Shown here in pieces: positions 47,504 through 59,976 of a stretch of 64,000 bases of DNA (positions within the stretch are counted from its first letter, which is position 1; every line of letters starts with the position of its first letter). The stretch is taken from NCBI GenBank assembly GCA_950295325.1, contig OX485803.1, forward strand, positions 21,514,001-21,578,000, in the 5' to 3' direction. The notes under the pieces are model-generated. The model saw only the letters and a program-made list of their open reading frames with translations, had not been told where the DNA came from and did not search any database. This DNA comes from Polytrichum commune (taxonomy: Eukaryota > Streptophyta > Polytrichopsida > Polytrichales > Polytrichaceae). The position numbers and the translations under genes are program-made.

Positions 47504-49308
47504 ACAAAGCTCTAGTCAGGCATGTCTACAAGCACAGATTCTCTTACAAAAGGGAATTAGCATTTCAACAGGCATCGTGAAGTAATGGAAGGTCATTAGA
47601 ATAAATCCACTGACACTATTACATGAAGTGACCTCGAAGATCCAAACATATGATGCATTGCCCTGGAGCCAAATGGAGGATCCTACAAGCACATGAATAT
47701 ATTATTATTTGATGTTTACAGACGTTTAGGTATGTCCTATTACACTTGTTTGTATGAGCCTAGCCTCCATTGCAAGGATGTGAAACACATAACACTTGTT
47801 ATTTATTTGTGTTTCAAGTATCAAATGCAAGCATGCTTCTATTGCCTCAATCCATTCAGCTCCTAAGAGCACCTAATAAACCTCAAACGCTTGCCACTTC
47901 CTTAAAAACTAAGAATTTTGCCAAACACTTCTTGCCCACATCATGAGGAAATCGAAAGTTATTCAAGAAAGCTAAGAAACTACCAAGGCTTGTAGACCCA
48001 TAGCATGGGATCCAACACCCTCGTTACCAGCAGTTTTGCCGATCATGAAACCTTTTGTTGATTACCAGCAATTTTGCCGATCATAAAACCTTCTGTTGAT
48101 TACCAACCACGGTCACTTCCCACTCTTTCCAATAACACCAAATCCTTAGCCTACATCTTCAGGTCTAGGCACTTCTGGCTCCTGCCCTTTCATGAGCTTA
48201 CAGTGACTCACAAAACCGAAGTATTTCAGTTCAAGATCCCAAGCTCAACGATGAGGCAGTAGAACTTAACCTTCTACATATAGAAGTTGTAGTATCTAAT
48301 GTATAGTATCATTCCAAAAATTTTGAATCAAAAAGTGTTTCTGGTTTGGGAGTAAATGGATCTCAAAGTACACTAAAAAGACTCAAATATGGTTTTGACT
48401 ATGCATATGGATTCAAAAATCGTAAATACATCTTGTTTTCAAATGGCAATCATTCTAACATGTATCGGTATGTTCTTGTATACCATCAAGATTTACCTTT
48501 CACCATCAACATTATAAGAAGTTGACATACATACACTCCATAATTATTGAACATGATAATAAAGATAATGTGTGAAAATGAATGGCATATGACAATTTTG
48601 AATGAAATCAATATTCTTGCTCAATAAGGGGTCTTAACCATGATACCATTTGCACAAAATTTGAACACAATTTTTTCTCAAACCATTCTCGTAATTTTGT
48701 TGAATTGGTGTGTAGAATACACTAATTTGGGCAATGGACTTTTCATTAGAATCTTAAAAGACGTGCATGGGTGACTATGAAATAAACCCCCTATATACGA
48801 GAAATTTATATTACTTTGATATTTAGTGTCACCAATTCTAATTGTCTTGCACAATACTAATTGTAAATTGCGGTATAGTGTCACTAACACTAAATGTTTA
48901 AGCTAACATTCAAAATTACCTCAAAATTCTTAATAGCCAATTTCAATGTACACATTGTAGAAAAATAATACCTCTCCCTTGAGTATGCTATGTACATTGA
49001 TGCCTTAAATTATACTCCTTTTCTACACTCACATTAGTTCGCACATACTATCAAGAGTCCACCCCCTTAGTAAATTCTCATTGTTCTGCCAAAAAAACTA
49101 GTGTTGGCCTTCAATATGCTTTTATATATTGAGAAAATGGTATGGTTAGGACCCCTATAAACCAAAGTTTCTTACCACAAAATTTTGGGGAGAAAAGCCA
49201 TCATATCCTAATAAAAACCTTTATATCAAAATTTCATAAACATGAAAATTATTCAATTGCAAATCCAACAAGATATAACACTAGCTTAGATTGTAACATG
49301 TAGGTTAC
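47504..49308. other. Intergenic with short direct and inverted repeats
   Basis: 48022-48100 is a tandem duplication of about 40 bp (TTTTGCCGATCAT, AAACCTT.TGTTGATTACCA). 48490-48609 is an inverted match to 55017-55135 (CATTCAAAATTGTCA, ATTATGGAGTGTATGTATG, GTCAACTTCTTA), a dispersed repeat. No gene is seen. Confidence 0.6.
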
Positions 49309-49727
49309 TTGCAATGCAGAGCCCTACATTGGGTGCGATATTATTGTTCATGGGTGGGCATGGCTGTGATATTATTGTTCATGGTGGGCATGGGTGGGCA
49401 TGGCTACGATATTATTGTTCATGGGTGAGCATGGGCTAAAGCAAAGCATATTGGAAGGGGTCATTGAATGAGCTCTCATTCAATGCTTTCGAGGGTAAGA
49501 GCACCGAATCACCTTCACCCAGTAAGGTGAGTCCATCCTTCAATGTGTCTTCTTCTTGTTCTCCTCCTCCTCCTTCTTGAGTGTGTCCCTGGGCTCCCTC
49601 GCCGCCGGCAAATTGGGTGCAGACTCCCTCAAATCAGTGCAGAGAGAAAAGAATCCATGTGTAAGGCACGTCTACCTTATCCATGCAATCCTTCACCTCC
49701 TGCTCCTCTCCAATATAAAACATTCAC

Positions 49728-50061
49728 CCCGGGGAGGGTAGTCATTGGTTGGAGTAGCAATATACGTGCGAACAAATGATAGGGTATTTTAAAAACATGG
49801 GGGCAAGAAATTATAATTGGACTTAAGAGTAATATAGGGTATCAAAAATGGCACTGGACATCTTTAAAGTACTATAGGGTATAGAATAATAGGGAATTTG
49901 GAATTATAAGTAATGCAAGCCATTTTTCTATTAACCCAAAGTAGAAAATTATATAATGATAGCATGTGAAAAAAGAAGAGAATTGAAAGTAATGCCCCCC
50001 TATAAAATAGTGGTTGTTCGCACCTATATCCTTAACTTTCTAACACATTGCCCTCCCCGGG
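49728..50061 (+). mobile_element. hAT-type MITE family D, copy 1, 334 bp
   Basis: Terminal inverted repeats CCCGGGGAGGG and CCCTCCCCGGG. A perfect 8-bp duplication ACATTCAC lies at 49720-49727 and 50062-50069. It matches the inverted copy at 59602-59938 along its full length (GTAGCAATATACGTGCGAAC, GGCACTGGACATCTTTAAAG, GTGGTTGTTCGCACC blocks). It is nested in the 5.7-kb hAT element, so it arrived later or was carried along. Confidence 0.9.
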
Positions 50062-51112
50062 ACATTCACAGCCAGACATAACTTGCTTTCTGATCATGCT
50101 GTGAGCTCTTATGAACCTGTTGCTGAGAAACAATATACAGAGCAAAGCATGTGAGGTTTGTGTGAAATTTTACAGAGCAGTTAGGGTGGTGTGCCAATCT
50201 GCTGGTTATCTTCTTTGGTGAAATCACAAGGTTCATCGGACCCGGTGTGGAGATTTAAATTTGTGACAGTGTATGAGTCTAAACTCATAGTTTTTGTTTC
50301 CAAATCATTTTGTAACTTGACACGTGATCTTTTTGTGAAAGGTTATATCAGGCTTACATAATATGTAGAATCCTCACAACTAAGAAAATGGCAATGGTTG
50401 GTACTTGGTCATGGAGTCAGTCTCCTTTGACAAATTTTATTGTGTGGTTGCCGCGATGATCCCCCCAATTCTTTTCTCTCTACAGTGATTGGGTACAGCT
50501 CCCTCGCCGCCGGCGATCTCAACGTCCACTTTGTAAGTGTTGTGTTGTGTTGTTTTGTTGCATTTCAGACAATGAGATAATGGAATCACAAGTTCCCTTA
50601 ACACCCAATCCATCTTTCGCACCTAGTGAGAATCTGTATCTTACTTCGCTCATTTGGAGTTGGACCTCAACCTCATTGACCTATACAGGTATGCAATCCC
50701 TCCCCATCCTACCTCTTAATTCTTGCACTAGAATGCAGATGAGAGAGGTAAGATGACGGCCTCGCCAAGAACCTGGAGTTCTTGAAACCATTCACTTGCT
50801 TGCTATTAGTCTAATGAATCTTCATGAACAGGGGTCCTTTGTAACACACCTCAGGCATTGGAAGTGGCATTAAGTTCAGCAATTTAAGTATTGCCCCATT
50901 CTAGTGATAGTACTTTTAGGAGGATTTGCACTAAAAATGATGAGATCTTTTCTCTTATCCTACACCTAGACCAGGGAAATACCCTTGAATGTTCATCCTG
51001 GAACACTTTAAAAAAGTTACTACTGCTGCAGGTTTTGTGGCTCACTTCACATTCTACAGCATGGTTTTATCACTTCTGGGCATCTGCTGATGGTTCAGTT
51101 TTTCTGCTTCAG

Positions 51113-51358
51113 GTGCAATCTATTGCCACTCAAGTCACCCAAACTGCAGGGAGTGCATTTGGAGTAGCAAAGGATGTGCTCCAGCAAGTATTCACTGCTG
51201 TGAAACCTGCCATGGATGTGGCCACTCCTTACGTGAAGCAAACAGCAGATGCAGCATACAAGGCTGTGTTGCCTGTAGCAGTGGACTTGGAGCAATAGGC
51301 TGAGAAGGCAATTCAAAGCACGGGTGTGGACACCAAGGGTGTTGTGGACGTTGCTAAG
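51113..51358 (+). pseudogene. Captured exon resembling plastid calcium-sensing receptor (CAS)
   Basis: An exon of exactly 82 codons lies between a good acceptor (TTCTGCTTCAG) and donor (GCTAAG|GTAAAA). It reads VQSIATQVTQTAGSAFGVAK, KPAMDVATPYVKQTADAAYK and AEKAIQSTGVDTKGVVDVAK. The alternation of Ala-rich helices and AEKAIQS.G.DT resembles the N-terminal part of the thylakoid CAS protein. A TAG (51296-51298) replaces a Gln codon (Q|A junction), so the fragment is dead. It sits inside the hAT element with intron borders retained, which points to capture of genomic DNA, not cDNA. Family assignment is tentative. The phrase CTCCCTCGCCGCCGGC at 49597 and 50501 may be further captured pieces. Confidence 0.45.
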
Positions 51359-52250
51359 GTAAAAATATGCGCTCTTAAAACATGCCTACGCATCTCTTGA
51401 AAACCTGACTGGTTAGGTCTGTAGAGCTTAGGTATATGGCCCTATTGTGGGCACTTCCAATTCCATAGACAAATTTGACTGTGTGCTCAAATTGGGAATC
51501 GTCTCGTCCGTTCAATTATTGCAAATCATGAAGATTGTCATTTCAAGTTTCAGTATCAGAGTTGAGATGTAAAAGATATAGAAGGTCAAAATGAATATTA
51601 TCTTTCTCTTCAAGTGATCACATAGGTGCTCCCAATTGTGTTGAATATTTAACCTCGACTGGTGTCTAGATTCTGAGCATATAGTTCTCAACGTATTATG
51701 TCTCTTTTGGTGTCTGTTATTAATGACAAACCTTTCCATATACTACTCTAATATGTGTGTCTGATTAGGAGGAGGGACCACATAAATTTTACATTTCCTT
51801 AATGCCACTGAGTCTCATGCAACCAAATATGAAAGAAGGTGCTCAAATCAAGTGCTTAATCTGATTACACCTGAAACAATTGTGGGCGTAATGAGGTTGA
51901 TGATGTGTTTCACCCATCCCAGTAGTCCTAGTGGTTGCGAGAGGTGATGTTGCTGTAAGGGAGGTCTCTTTCTGGTGATATATTGTTTAGAGTTCGCTGT
52001 TGATGTCAACCTAACTGTTTACTAGTCTTGGCACATATGTGCATTAAAAATTCCTGATTTACTTCTGTGCACCCAGCAGCATGAAAATCCCATTGGTCAT
52101 GTTTCTTCCCTGGCTTGGATCCTAGGGCTTGTGTTCCTCGTGCATTAATCCAGGGCAGATTTTGGTGGATATCAAGCGTCTGATTGAAATAATTATCTCC
52201 ACCAGCAGGATAGGTTCTTCTCTAAGGGGCACTTTATGCTCGACCTTGAG

Positions 52251-52600
52251 GGCCCGTGACCACTGAAATTTAAAATCTTCCATTGGTTTGAAAATGTTGG
52301 GACCATCACACTTCACTTTACACTTAGCTTGAGGGCTTAATGGATCAAGGGAATTTGAATGGATGTAAATCCTACATGGAGTCCCACATGGCATGCAATG
52401 GACATTGTTTCAAGGTCTATTGGATATTGTGTCAAGCTCACATCAAAGAGGTGGATCTAACACAAAATTGGAAGACCCTGGCACTTTCGAAATCTTACCT
52501 TGTGTAGAAGGGCCAACACGAATAGGATGGAAATGAAATAGCAATTGGTTGAGAGTCTGGTCGTGTATGTCTTGAAATGTTCAAGAACCTGAAATGGCGG
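52251..52600 (+). repeat. Dispersed repeat family C, copy 2
   Basis: Same orientation as 16031-16400, with shared phrases GCCCGTGACCA, GCTTGAGGG, CCTACATGG, CACATGGCAT and GCAATTGGTTGAG. It lies inside the hAT element, upstream of its transposase. Confidence 0.55.
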
Positions 52601-52739
52601 TCCGTCTTCGCATAAAAAGACATGTCTGACTCATCATGTGCACTATGGGAAAACTTTATTTGAACATGAATTAGGGCAAATCTCATCGAGGCAAAGCACA
52701 AATTTAGCACCCACAAGTGAGTGACTAGAGCTTATTGAG

Positions 52740-54761
52740 ATGGTGGCATCTAGCTCTAGTTCGCTAAATGCACAAGTGATCGAGAAGGAACTAAAGAAGA
52801 CATTGCCGAATGACGCCAATCGTGTATTTTTGCTACGCAAGAACCATGTTGGTCTGATCTTTGCTCTTTGGAAAAAATTTGGCATCGTGCAGCAACATGG
52901 TAAGGACTGCGAGTACGCAGCGTGCTTCAGCTGCAAGAAAGTATACACGTTTAAGAAAACCACGGGTACCAGCACCATGAGTGATCATAAGTGTCCTAAG
53001 GCTAAAAGATCGGGGAGTGGAGCAATGAACGTATTTGCAATGAACAAAGGGTATCCCCACCACACATGATAAGAAGACGATGACGCTTGCAGCTGCCAAC
53101 TTCTGCGCAATTGACCTCCGACCATTTGAATTGATAGCCGGACAGGGTTTGAAAGGGCTTGCTCAAACAAATTTGAACATCGGTGTTGCAAGCAATAAGC
53201 GACTCATGGTTGATGACCTGTTGTGTCAACCAATTACCGCCAGATGCAATATAGAGACTCGCGCGACGGCGGGGCACACTATAGTGGCAAAGCATCTTCA
53301 AGAACACATTGCTACTGACGTATCCATGGCAAGCACCCTTGATCTTTGGACGGACAGTATCAAGAAGATAGCTTATATATCTGTCACAGCGCATTACATT
53401 GATGAAGAGTTTGCTCTATTTGATCGAACATTGCATGTGAAGCATGTTCGCGATGAGAACCACACCGCCGTTATGGTTTTGGACGAGTTCAAGGAAGCTC
53501 TGGACATCTTCGGTATCAAGGATTTGGTGTTTGATAAAATCACTGTTGTGGCGGATTGTGGATCGAACATTGTTGCCGAAGATGGCATTTCAAGCAAGTT
53601 TGATTATAAAATCGCGAATTGTCTGATCTACGTACTCAACAAGACTACAAAACAGGTCGATGGTAAGAAGAGCAAGCATTTTTACTGATACCTTGATGAG
53701 CCCAACATGGCGGCCCTATACGCTCTCATTGACGCCTGTAAGAGTTTGGTCGCATACTTTAAAAAGTTAAATTTTCAATCAAAGTTGTCGAAGACGCTGA
53801 AACAAGAGAATGCAACCAAATGGAACTCGCTATACCATTGCATGTTTTGTGTTTTTGAAATGCTAATTGAGGTGATCGATCTATTGAAGTAGAAGGATGC
53901 ACTGCGGAAAGTTGCCTCAATCTCAGAGACATGTTTGAAACACTTAATTGACTTGTTGGCACCATTTCAGAAGGCAACTCTGGATCTCGAACAATTCAAA
54001 GAGCCAACACTGCACAAGGTTGTATTTTGGCGATTTCAACCATTGAAGCATCTAAAACCTATTATGAACGATGTGATTAATGACGATGGTACCGTCAAGA
54101 CGAGCAAAGACTCCCCTTCAATCATAGCTTGTAAGTGCCTCTTGACACCACTAGTGCAAGAGAAGATGGAGCTCGACGTGCTCCATGTCGTAGCAACACT
54201 TCTGGATCCCATTATGAAGAACCATATGCACAAGATGGAGGTCCCCGATGCTTTATTTACTAAGGTGAAAACAAAACTAAGGGAACTTATACGCTCGATT
54301 GGCACAAGGGAAGTTTTAGCTAATTTGGATCACGAGAAAGATAATGCACCGGCCCCACCACAAAAAAACGTCGTAATGATGACACGACGTCTATGTACGA
54401 TGAGTTTGAGGATGAGTTAAAAGAGATTCATGACAATGGGGTTGAGATTGTAGTTGTTAGCAACTTCGACACACGTATTGAGCTTGAGTTCAGTATGTAT
54501 GAGACATACAAGGTCACTGATCTCGAAAAAAATGAGATCATTGCAGCAGTGAGCTTAGCATTGCCAATGAATTGGGATACCACTACTAAATTCAATATTC
54601 TCTTGTGCTGGAAGCTGAAAGGAGCCCCCACATTCCCCATCATGTCGCGCGTGGCGCGTTCAGTTTTGTGCATCCCTGCATCCAGCTCCAAATCGAAGTC
54701 AAACTTCTCGGATGCAGGGAATACGCTAACCAAAAAGCGCTCCGAGCTAAACCAGCGATAG
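52740..54761 (+). pseudogene. hAT transposase (BED finger, dimerisation domain), broken
   Basis: Catalyses cut-and-paste movement of hAT elements. The N-terminal frame (52740-53069) has a BED-type zinc finger (CFSCKKVY, then GTSTMSDHKCPK). After a one-base insertion near 53051 the catalytic part follows in the next frame (53080 on): STLDLWTDSIKKIAYISV with the first acidic residue, then VVADCGSNIVAEDG. Two in-frame stops occur, TGA at 53686-53688 and TAG near 53890. A further frame change near 54393-54420 leads to the conserved C-terminal dimerisation block: FPIMSRVARSVLCIPASSS and FSDAGNTLTKKRSELN. The ends of the host element are intact, so it could be mobilised only by another transposase. 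Confidence 0.88.
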
Positions 54762-54994
54762 TGAACGACCTTTAATTTGTCCGATCCAACCAAGACTTGG
54801 TGTAGGCGGGTAATACACATTACACAATTTTTAAATACATGGGCGCAATTTGAATAGCTTGGGTGGGCATTGGTGGGCATGGGTGCGCACATGTGATGCT
54901 ATGGGTGGGCATGGGTGGGCATAGGTCACTGCTGATGGGCATGGTCTGGGTATGGGTGCAATTTTAAAGGAAAATGTTGGGCTCTGTTGCAATG

Positions 54995-57450
54995 ATCAAT
55001 AAAGTTCCACGCTTTTAATTTCATTCAAAATTGTCAAATGTCATTCATTTTCACATGTTTATCTCTGTTATTATGTTCAATAATTATGGAGTGTATGTAT
55101 GTCAACTTCTTACAATGTTGACGGTGAAGGGTAATAGCTTTAGGGCTTGACTCTTCATACCATGTATGAACTAACGTTAGTGTAAGCAAGCCATAGGGCA
55201 TTATTTGAGTCATTAGCGTACATAGTATACGTAATGCAGAGGTATTGATTTTTTTCTAGTGCACGTCGATTTAAAAAGGGTGTTGAGAATAATGATGTAG
55301 AGGTAGATGTACCAAAAAAAGCCCTAAGGTTCAGAGGAGATTTTGACAAGGAATGTGTTTGTTACGACCAATTCACGTTTCATCCATTATTGTCATATGG
55401 TAACAGTCCTGAATGACTACCTCATTCATTTTTGTTAGGGTTTGCCTTTGGGTTCTAGGTTTTTTCAAATTGGAGGCCCTTGGACATCATACACTAGAAG
55501 GAATCCTTTCCAAATCAACCTTGCATGGTTGCAGGAATTTCAGTGGAAACAGTCACCGGTATGCGGTGGTGGTAGTCTGTCGGTGCAATCTTGATGGCCT
55601 AGTTAAAAGGCGGGTGATGCATCCAATAATGATGTTTTCAACCCCTTGGGGCTTTTGTGGGTGACAATCCCCATCCTGGAGATGAAGCATACCCTTTGCC
55701 CACCCTACTACAATGGGTAGGGTGGATTGGGTTTTGGGTGACATTTGTTTGGTGCCCTCTTGATAACGTGCACTGGAATTGGAATGTTTTATGCTGCGCG
55801 TTGTGAATGTTAGTATGTGAGCCTACGAGCGTGAGCCTTCAAATTCTTGCCAGTTATGGTTTGTAAATCCGTTGGGGGTCTATGACCATGGAATTACATG
55901 TAAGGGTTTATAGTCCAAATGAACAACAAAATAAAATGTTGCTATGCCAATTTTATACCAAAAAATGAAGTAATATACGATCAAATGTTGAGATAATAAT
56001 AATGTAATTGGATATAATGTGTAAGCAAACTCATGTTGAAAATAGGTGTAGCATGTGAGGATGTCTCATTACAATACACATCAATGTAAAATTTGAACAC
56101 ATCATAACACCATTATAAAGGGTGACATTTGCGAAGTCCAAAACAAAAAAAAACAACAAAAGTGGGTTGTAGATATAAATCGGATTGTAAACATGAAGGC
56201 TAGATATAAATTGGGTTAAAAGCAAAGTATGCAAGTATTCCGAGCACTAAAATATGAATAATGCCTCAAAATAATTAAGCGATGAATTTGAATGCCTTTT
56301 AAATACCTTTGCATCCTTGAGGGCGGGTTGAATGAAATCTAGATTTAGGGTTTAGGGTTTGGGGTTCCGGGTATTTTTCGAAAAAAATCCTTTGAGCAGT
56401 AGCAACAATATCCACCAACTCTTGCTATACCAAGAAAAACACATATAAAAATATGAAAAATTATACATATTATAATATGAGATAAAATAATAAAATGATA
56501 ATAGAAATCCAAATGAACAACAAAAACAAAGAAAATATACAAGAAGTGGATAAATATGCAAGAAAATTTGATATTTTAAAGCAAATAACCTAGTATAAAA
56601 ATTCATTAAAAGCCTCAACAACCAAAGTGAACCAAATTTTATGTTTGGATTTTTGTTTGACACAAATAAAAATATTTTGTTTGAAGACAATTTTTTCAAA
56701 ATATGAAAGTGGTTGCCTAGCAATGCTTTGAATGCGGAAAAATTATGAACAAGATTTGTAGAAACATGGAGTTTTTGGTTCCTTATGATAAAATTAAATA
56801 AAAATGGTAAAATATGAATATAAAACATACAATAGAAATATGAGTTTAAAAACAAGAAGCCAAATAAAAACACAAACAAAATGAGAACTATGAAGAAAAT
56901 ACCAATTGACTTTATACAAGGCTGTCAACAAAGTTTTAATATATCCCTTGATGTCTAAAATAATATTTTCAACAACATAATATCAAGTAGATTTGTGTGT
57001 TTGGTCTCGATTAATAATGAACAACCATACTTGCAAACAATGCTTGCAGTCCCAAACCATGAATATTTTGCCCAAAAAAAAGCTTTGAGGTTTTCATCAT
57101 TTTGCAATATTTTTATAAAAGCAACATTAAGCAATATTTGCCCACACTAAGTTGTCACTTTATGATTCAATTATAATATCAAGAACATCTACTGTATTGC
57201 ACTCATTGTTCTCCAAGGCCACATAAAAAACCCCATTGACTTTCATATAACCACAAACAACAAAATGTGCAACCAAGTTCATAACATCATTTTTCAAGAA
57301 AGTCTTAACAACTAGCAATCAAACCATTAGATATACTAGAATATTGAATTTTGATTTTACCATTGGTTGATACCTCAACCGCTTAAGAAGAAAAAACATG
57401 TGTTTGATAATTTTTTTCTTAAAAAATGCATACAATTATAATTCTAATTG

Positions 57451-57490
<40 letters not shown>

Positions 57491-57730
57491 CCATATCTGA
57501 AGCACAAAAAATGCCACACATATGAAAAAAAATATAAGTATTTAGATAAGAAAGAAATCACATTTCTAAAATGAAATAAAATAAAAAATAAGGTGGCCGT
57601 GAATAGCTAGCCATATGAAAGAAAAAAAAATTAAAGTAAGTACATACAAAGCAGAATGAAATCTAAAAACAATGGTTTAGTGACCTTTGCATTTTTACGG
57701 CAACCCATATAAGAATATGGAATTATGCCA
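54995..57730. other. Gene-poor, AT-rich stretch
   Basis: No supported gene. 55017-55135 is the partner of the inverted repeat at 48490-48609. 57456-57486 is an (AT)n run. The long minus frame at 56352-56879 is low-complexity (Phe/Tyr-rich) and not credible. Confidence 0.5.
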
Positions 57731-57732
57731 CT

Positions 57733-59976
57733 TTGTCATCTTGTCCATGGTTTATTGAGTGTCCTCTTATATTTTGTTCAAGTAAGGAGAAGGAGCTTAG
57801 GAAACAATTATGTCCAATAGACTTGCCTCCTGATAATATTGAGAAGATAAACAATGAGGATGTATGTGTAGTGAAAGTAGTCAAACCGGAGGAAAAAACT
57901 AAACGTAAGCGTGGCTTAAAGGTGGATGAGGCTAATCCAACACCTTCATATCAAATTGGTATTATGGCACACAATCCTAGTCCTTCAACATCTACACCTA
58001 ACACTTAAGGCAATGATGGATCTAAGTTTTCTCCCATTTCGAGATCACTACGATCTCAACATATGTCAAAAACCATTGTCAATGGTGCTTCACCTTCTGG
58101 GTCAATTTCTTTAGTGATGTTGGAGAAAATTTCAATACAAACAATGATGGTGAATGGTGGTCATGAATATCCGTTAATGTTGAAAACATTCGAATTTGTG
58201 ACTAAGGTCAGTATACTAAACATTGAATTTATTTTTATTTTATAAAATATGGTATTAATTTTACAACATGCTTTGGACTTGAGTGTAATTATTGTTTTTT
58301 TGGTTTTTTAGATAGGCAGGTTCTGGACGCAAGAAGAGGGTTTCTTTAGAGGATTGTAATTTTAGAGGTTTTGATCTTATTATTGCAAATTTGCTAGAAT
58401 GTTTACCTATATCTAACGTTTCATCTCTTCCACATGTAATCCCAGCTTGGAACGACCACAAGAAAAATAACATTGAGGCTCTATTTGAATTTGCATGTGT
58501 ATATCTCACCGATGATGGCCCCTTGCTTTTGTTTGTCCCTGAAAAAAAAGATGTCAGAGACAATGTAAGGACATTTGCAACCTCCTATGATTTTGTATTG
58601 CGAAAAGATTGGTAGAATTTCAAGAAGTTACCTTTGTGTTATCCACTTGACACGTCGTTCACGGTATACATTAAATTCTATTATTTATTACTTCAATTTT
58701 TATTTTTTCATTGTATTGTAATGTTCTCCTCAATTTTGCAATCGATTCCCCCGCTAAAGATTTTCTCGTGGTTTATAGACTCGTCGTTTCCGCATGATGT
58801 TGTTTTTTTGTTCTACTCCCAAGTCGGAGTTTGTTTTTCAAAAAAGAAACGTAAATACTAAGGTGGATGTGGAGGCCTTGGATGTGTTCTTCAATCTCAC
58901 ATCGGCGAGCACTCAACTCATGAACGGAAAAGTGCCATGGAGAGGTGGTAGGGAGAAGGATTCGGAATCTATGTAAATCTTAATAGAGGCTTTAACAACC
59001 CCCGCATCGGTTGTCCTCGATGCTTATGCATCTACAAGTCGGTTTATCTCTTACTCAAGGACCTATTATATCATCTCTCAATGTGTTTTAATGAAGTCAC
59101 TATAGTGTTGTCAGTGGGTTTTGCAAATTAACTGACATTACAACATTTCATTGGCAGGTGCATCTATTCATGCCTGCAGAAATAGTGGCCGCCATCTAGT
59201 TGCATACGAGGAAAATTCTGCATTGTTTGATGTCATTCTATTCCCATTAAGTGATCCACTACCAACTACTAGTGTAGGTGGATTTATGCCACATAATGCC
59301 TCCATCGATTCCGATGAAGAGCATATTAAGAAGGTTGCGAGAAAAAATCGATTGAGTACGTAAGTTTTTAATTTTTCCATATTGTTTGCTAACTTGGCCT
59401 CCAATGTATGGTATGTGTGCACTAGAAGTCTAACACTTATGATTTTATTTCGCAGAAAAAAAGAACAACATGACTTCATCTCTGAATATAGGTTTGTCAG
59501 TATATGCTGAAAATGTTGCTCAAATCATGGCAAGATCAGTGACGCCAACACCTCGCCATATGTCTGCACGAATTGTCCGTAACCCGTACGTAGGTAATGA
59601 GCTCGGGGGGGCAGTGTGTTAAAAAGTTAAGGATATAGGTGCGAACAACCACTATTTTATAGGGGGGTATTACTTTCAATTTTTTTTTTTTTCACATGCT
59701 ATCATTATGTAAATTTCTACTTTGGGTTAATAGAAAAATGGCTTGCATTACTTATAATTCCAAATTACCTATTATTCCATACCCTATAGTACTTTAAAGA
59801 TGTCCAGTGCCATTTTTGATACCCTATATTACTCTTAAGTTCATTTATAATTTTTAACCCCCATGTTTTTAAAATACCCTATCATTTGTTCGCACGTATA
59901 TTGCTACTCCAACCAATGACTACCCCCCCCCCCCCGAGATAATGAGGCGATTCAATGCGATGATCTGAATGATTAA
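57733..59976 (+). pseudogene. Multi-exon gene with amino-methyltransferase-like motifs, broken
   Basis: Exon pieces: about 57733-58206 (Lys-rich, KPEEKTKRKRGLK), then 58317-58663, then about 58790-59029, 59159-59359 and from 59456. The second has FDLIIANLLECLP and LTDDGPLLLFVPEKKD. The third and fourth join to read VVLDAYASTSASIHAC, then RHLVAYEENSALFDVI. A catalytic-loop-like segment followed by D-x(5)-S-x(3)-A-C and an acidic E resembles the permuted motif order of N4/N6 DNA amino-methyltransferases (DPPY region first, AdoMet region later). This is inference; DPPY itself is degenerate (ANLL). Stops at 58006, 58612 and 58974 and an A-tract slip break it. A MITE (59602-59938) sits nine codons before the stop at 59974-59976. 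The start is unclear. Confidence 0.45.
59602..59938 (-). mobile_element. hAT-type MITE family D, copy 2, 337 bp
   Basis: Ends CTCGGGGGGGCA and TACCCCCC...CCCCGAG, with a C-run expanded at the right. Flanked by GTAATGAG (59594-59601) and ATAATGAG (59939-59946), an 8-bp duplication with one mismatch. Full-length match in reverse to 49728-50061. Removing it and one target copy restores a continuous frame in the methyltransferase-like pseudogene (NPYVGNE|AIQCDDLND), so the insertion is in former coding DNA. Confidence 0.88.

Larger units (their letters stand above)
49317..54986. mobile_element. hAT transposon, 5,670 bp, complete ends
   Basis: Left end CAGAGCCCTACATT at 49317. The right end is the complement of CAGAGCCCAACATT, finishing at 54986. 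Both are flanked by a perfect 8-bp duplication TTGCAATG (49309-49316, 54987-54994), as hAT elements make. Subterminal GGGTGGGCATGG repeats occur near both ends (49350-49430, 54860-54960), with a 40-bp unit repeated three times at 49338-49432. Inside are a nested MITE (49728-50061), a captured exon (51113-51358), a family C repeat (52251-52600) and a transposase pseudogene (52740-54761). Confidence 0.9.

Noticed and set aside
56352-56879. 175-aa minus ORF, Phe/Tyr-rich
   Set aside because: Low-complexity AT-rich translation without recognisable motif.
49317-59938. A single 10-kb transposon bounded by the two inverted 335-bp repeats
   Set aside because: Each 335-bp copy has its own 8-bp target duplication, so they are two independent MITE insertions.
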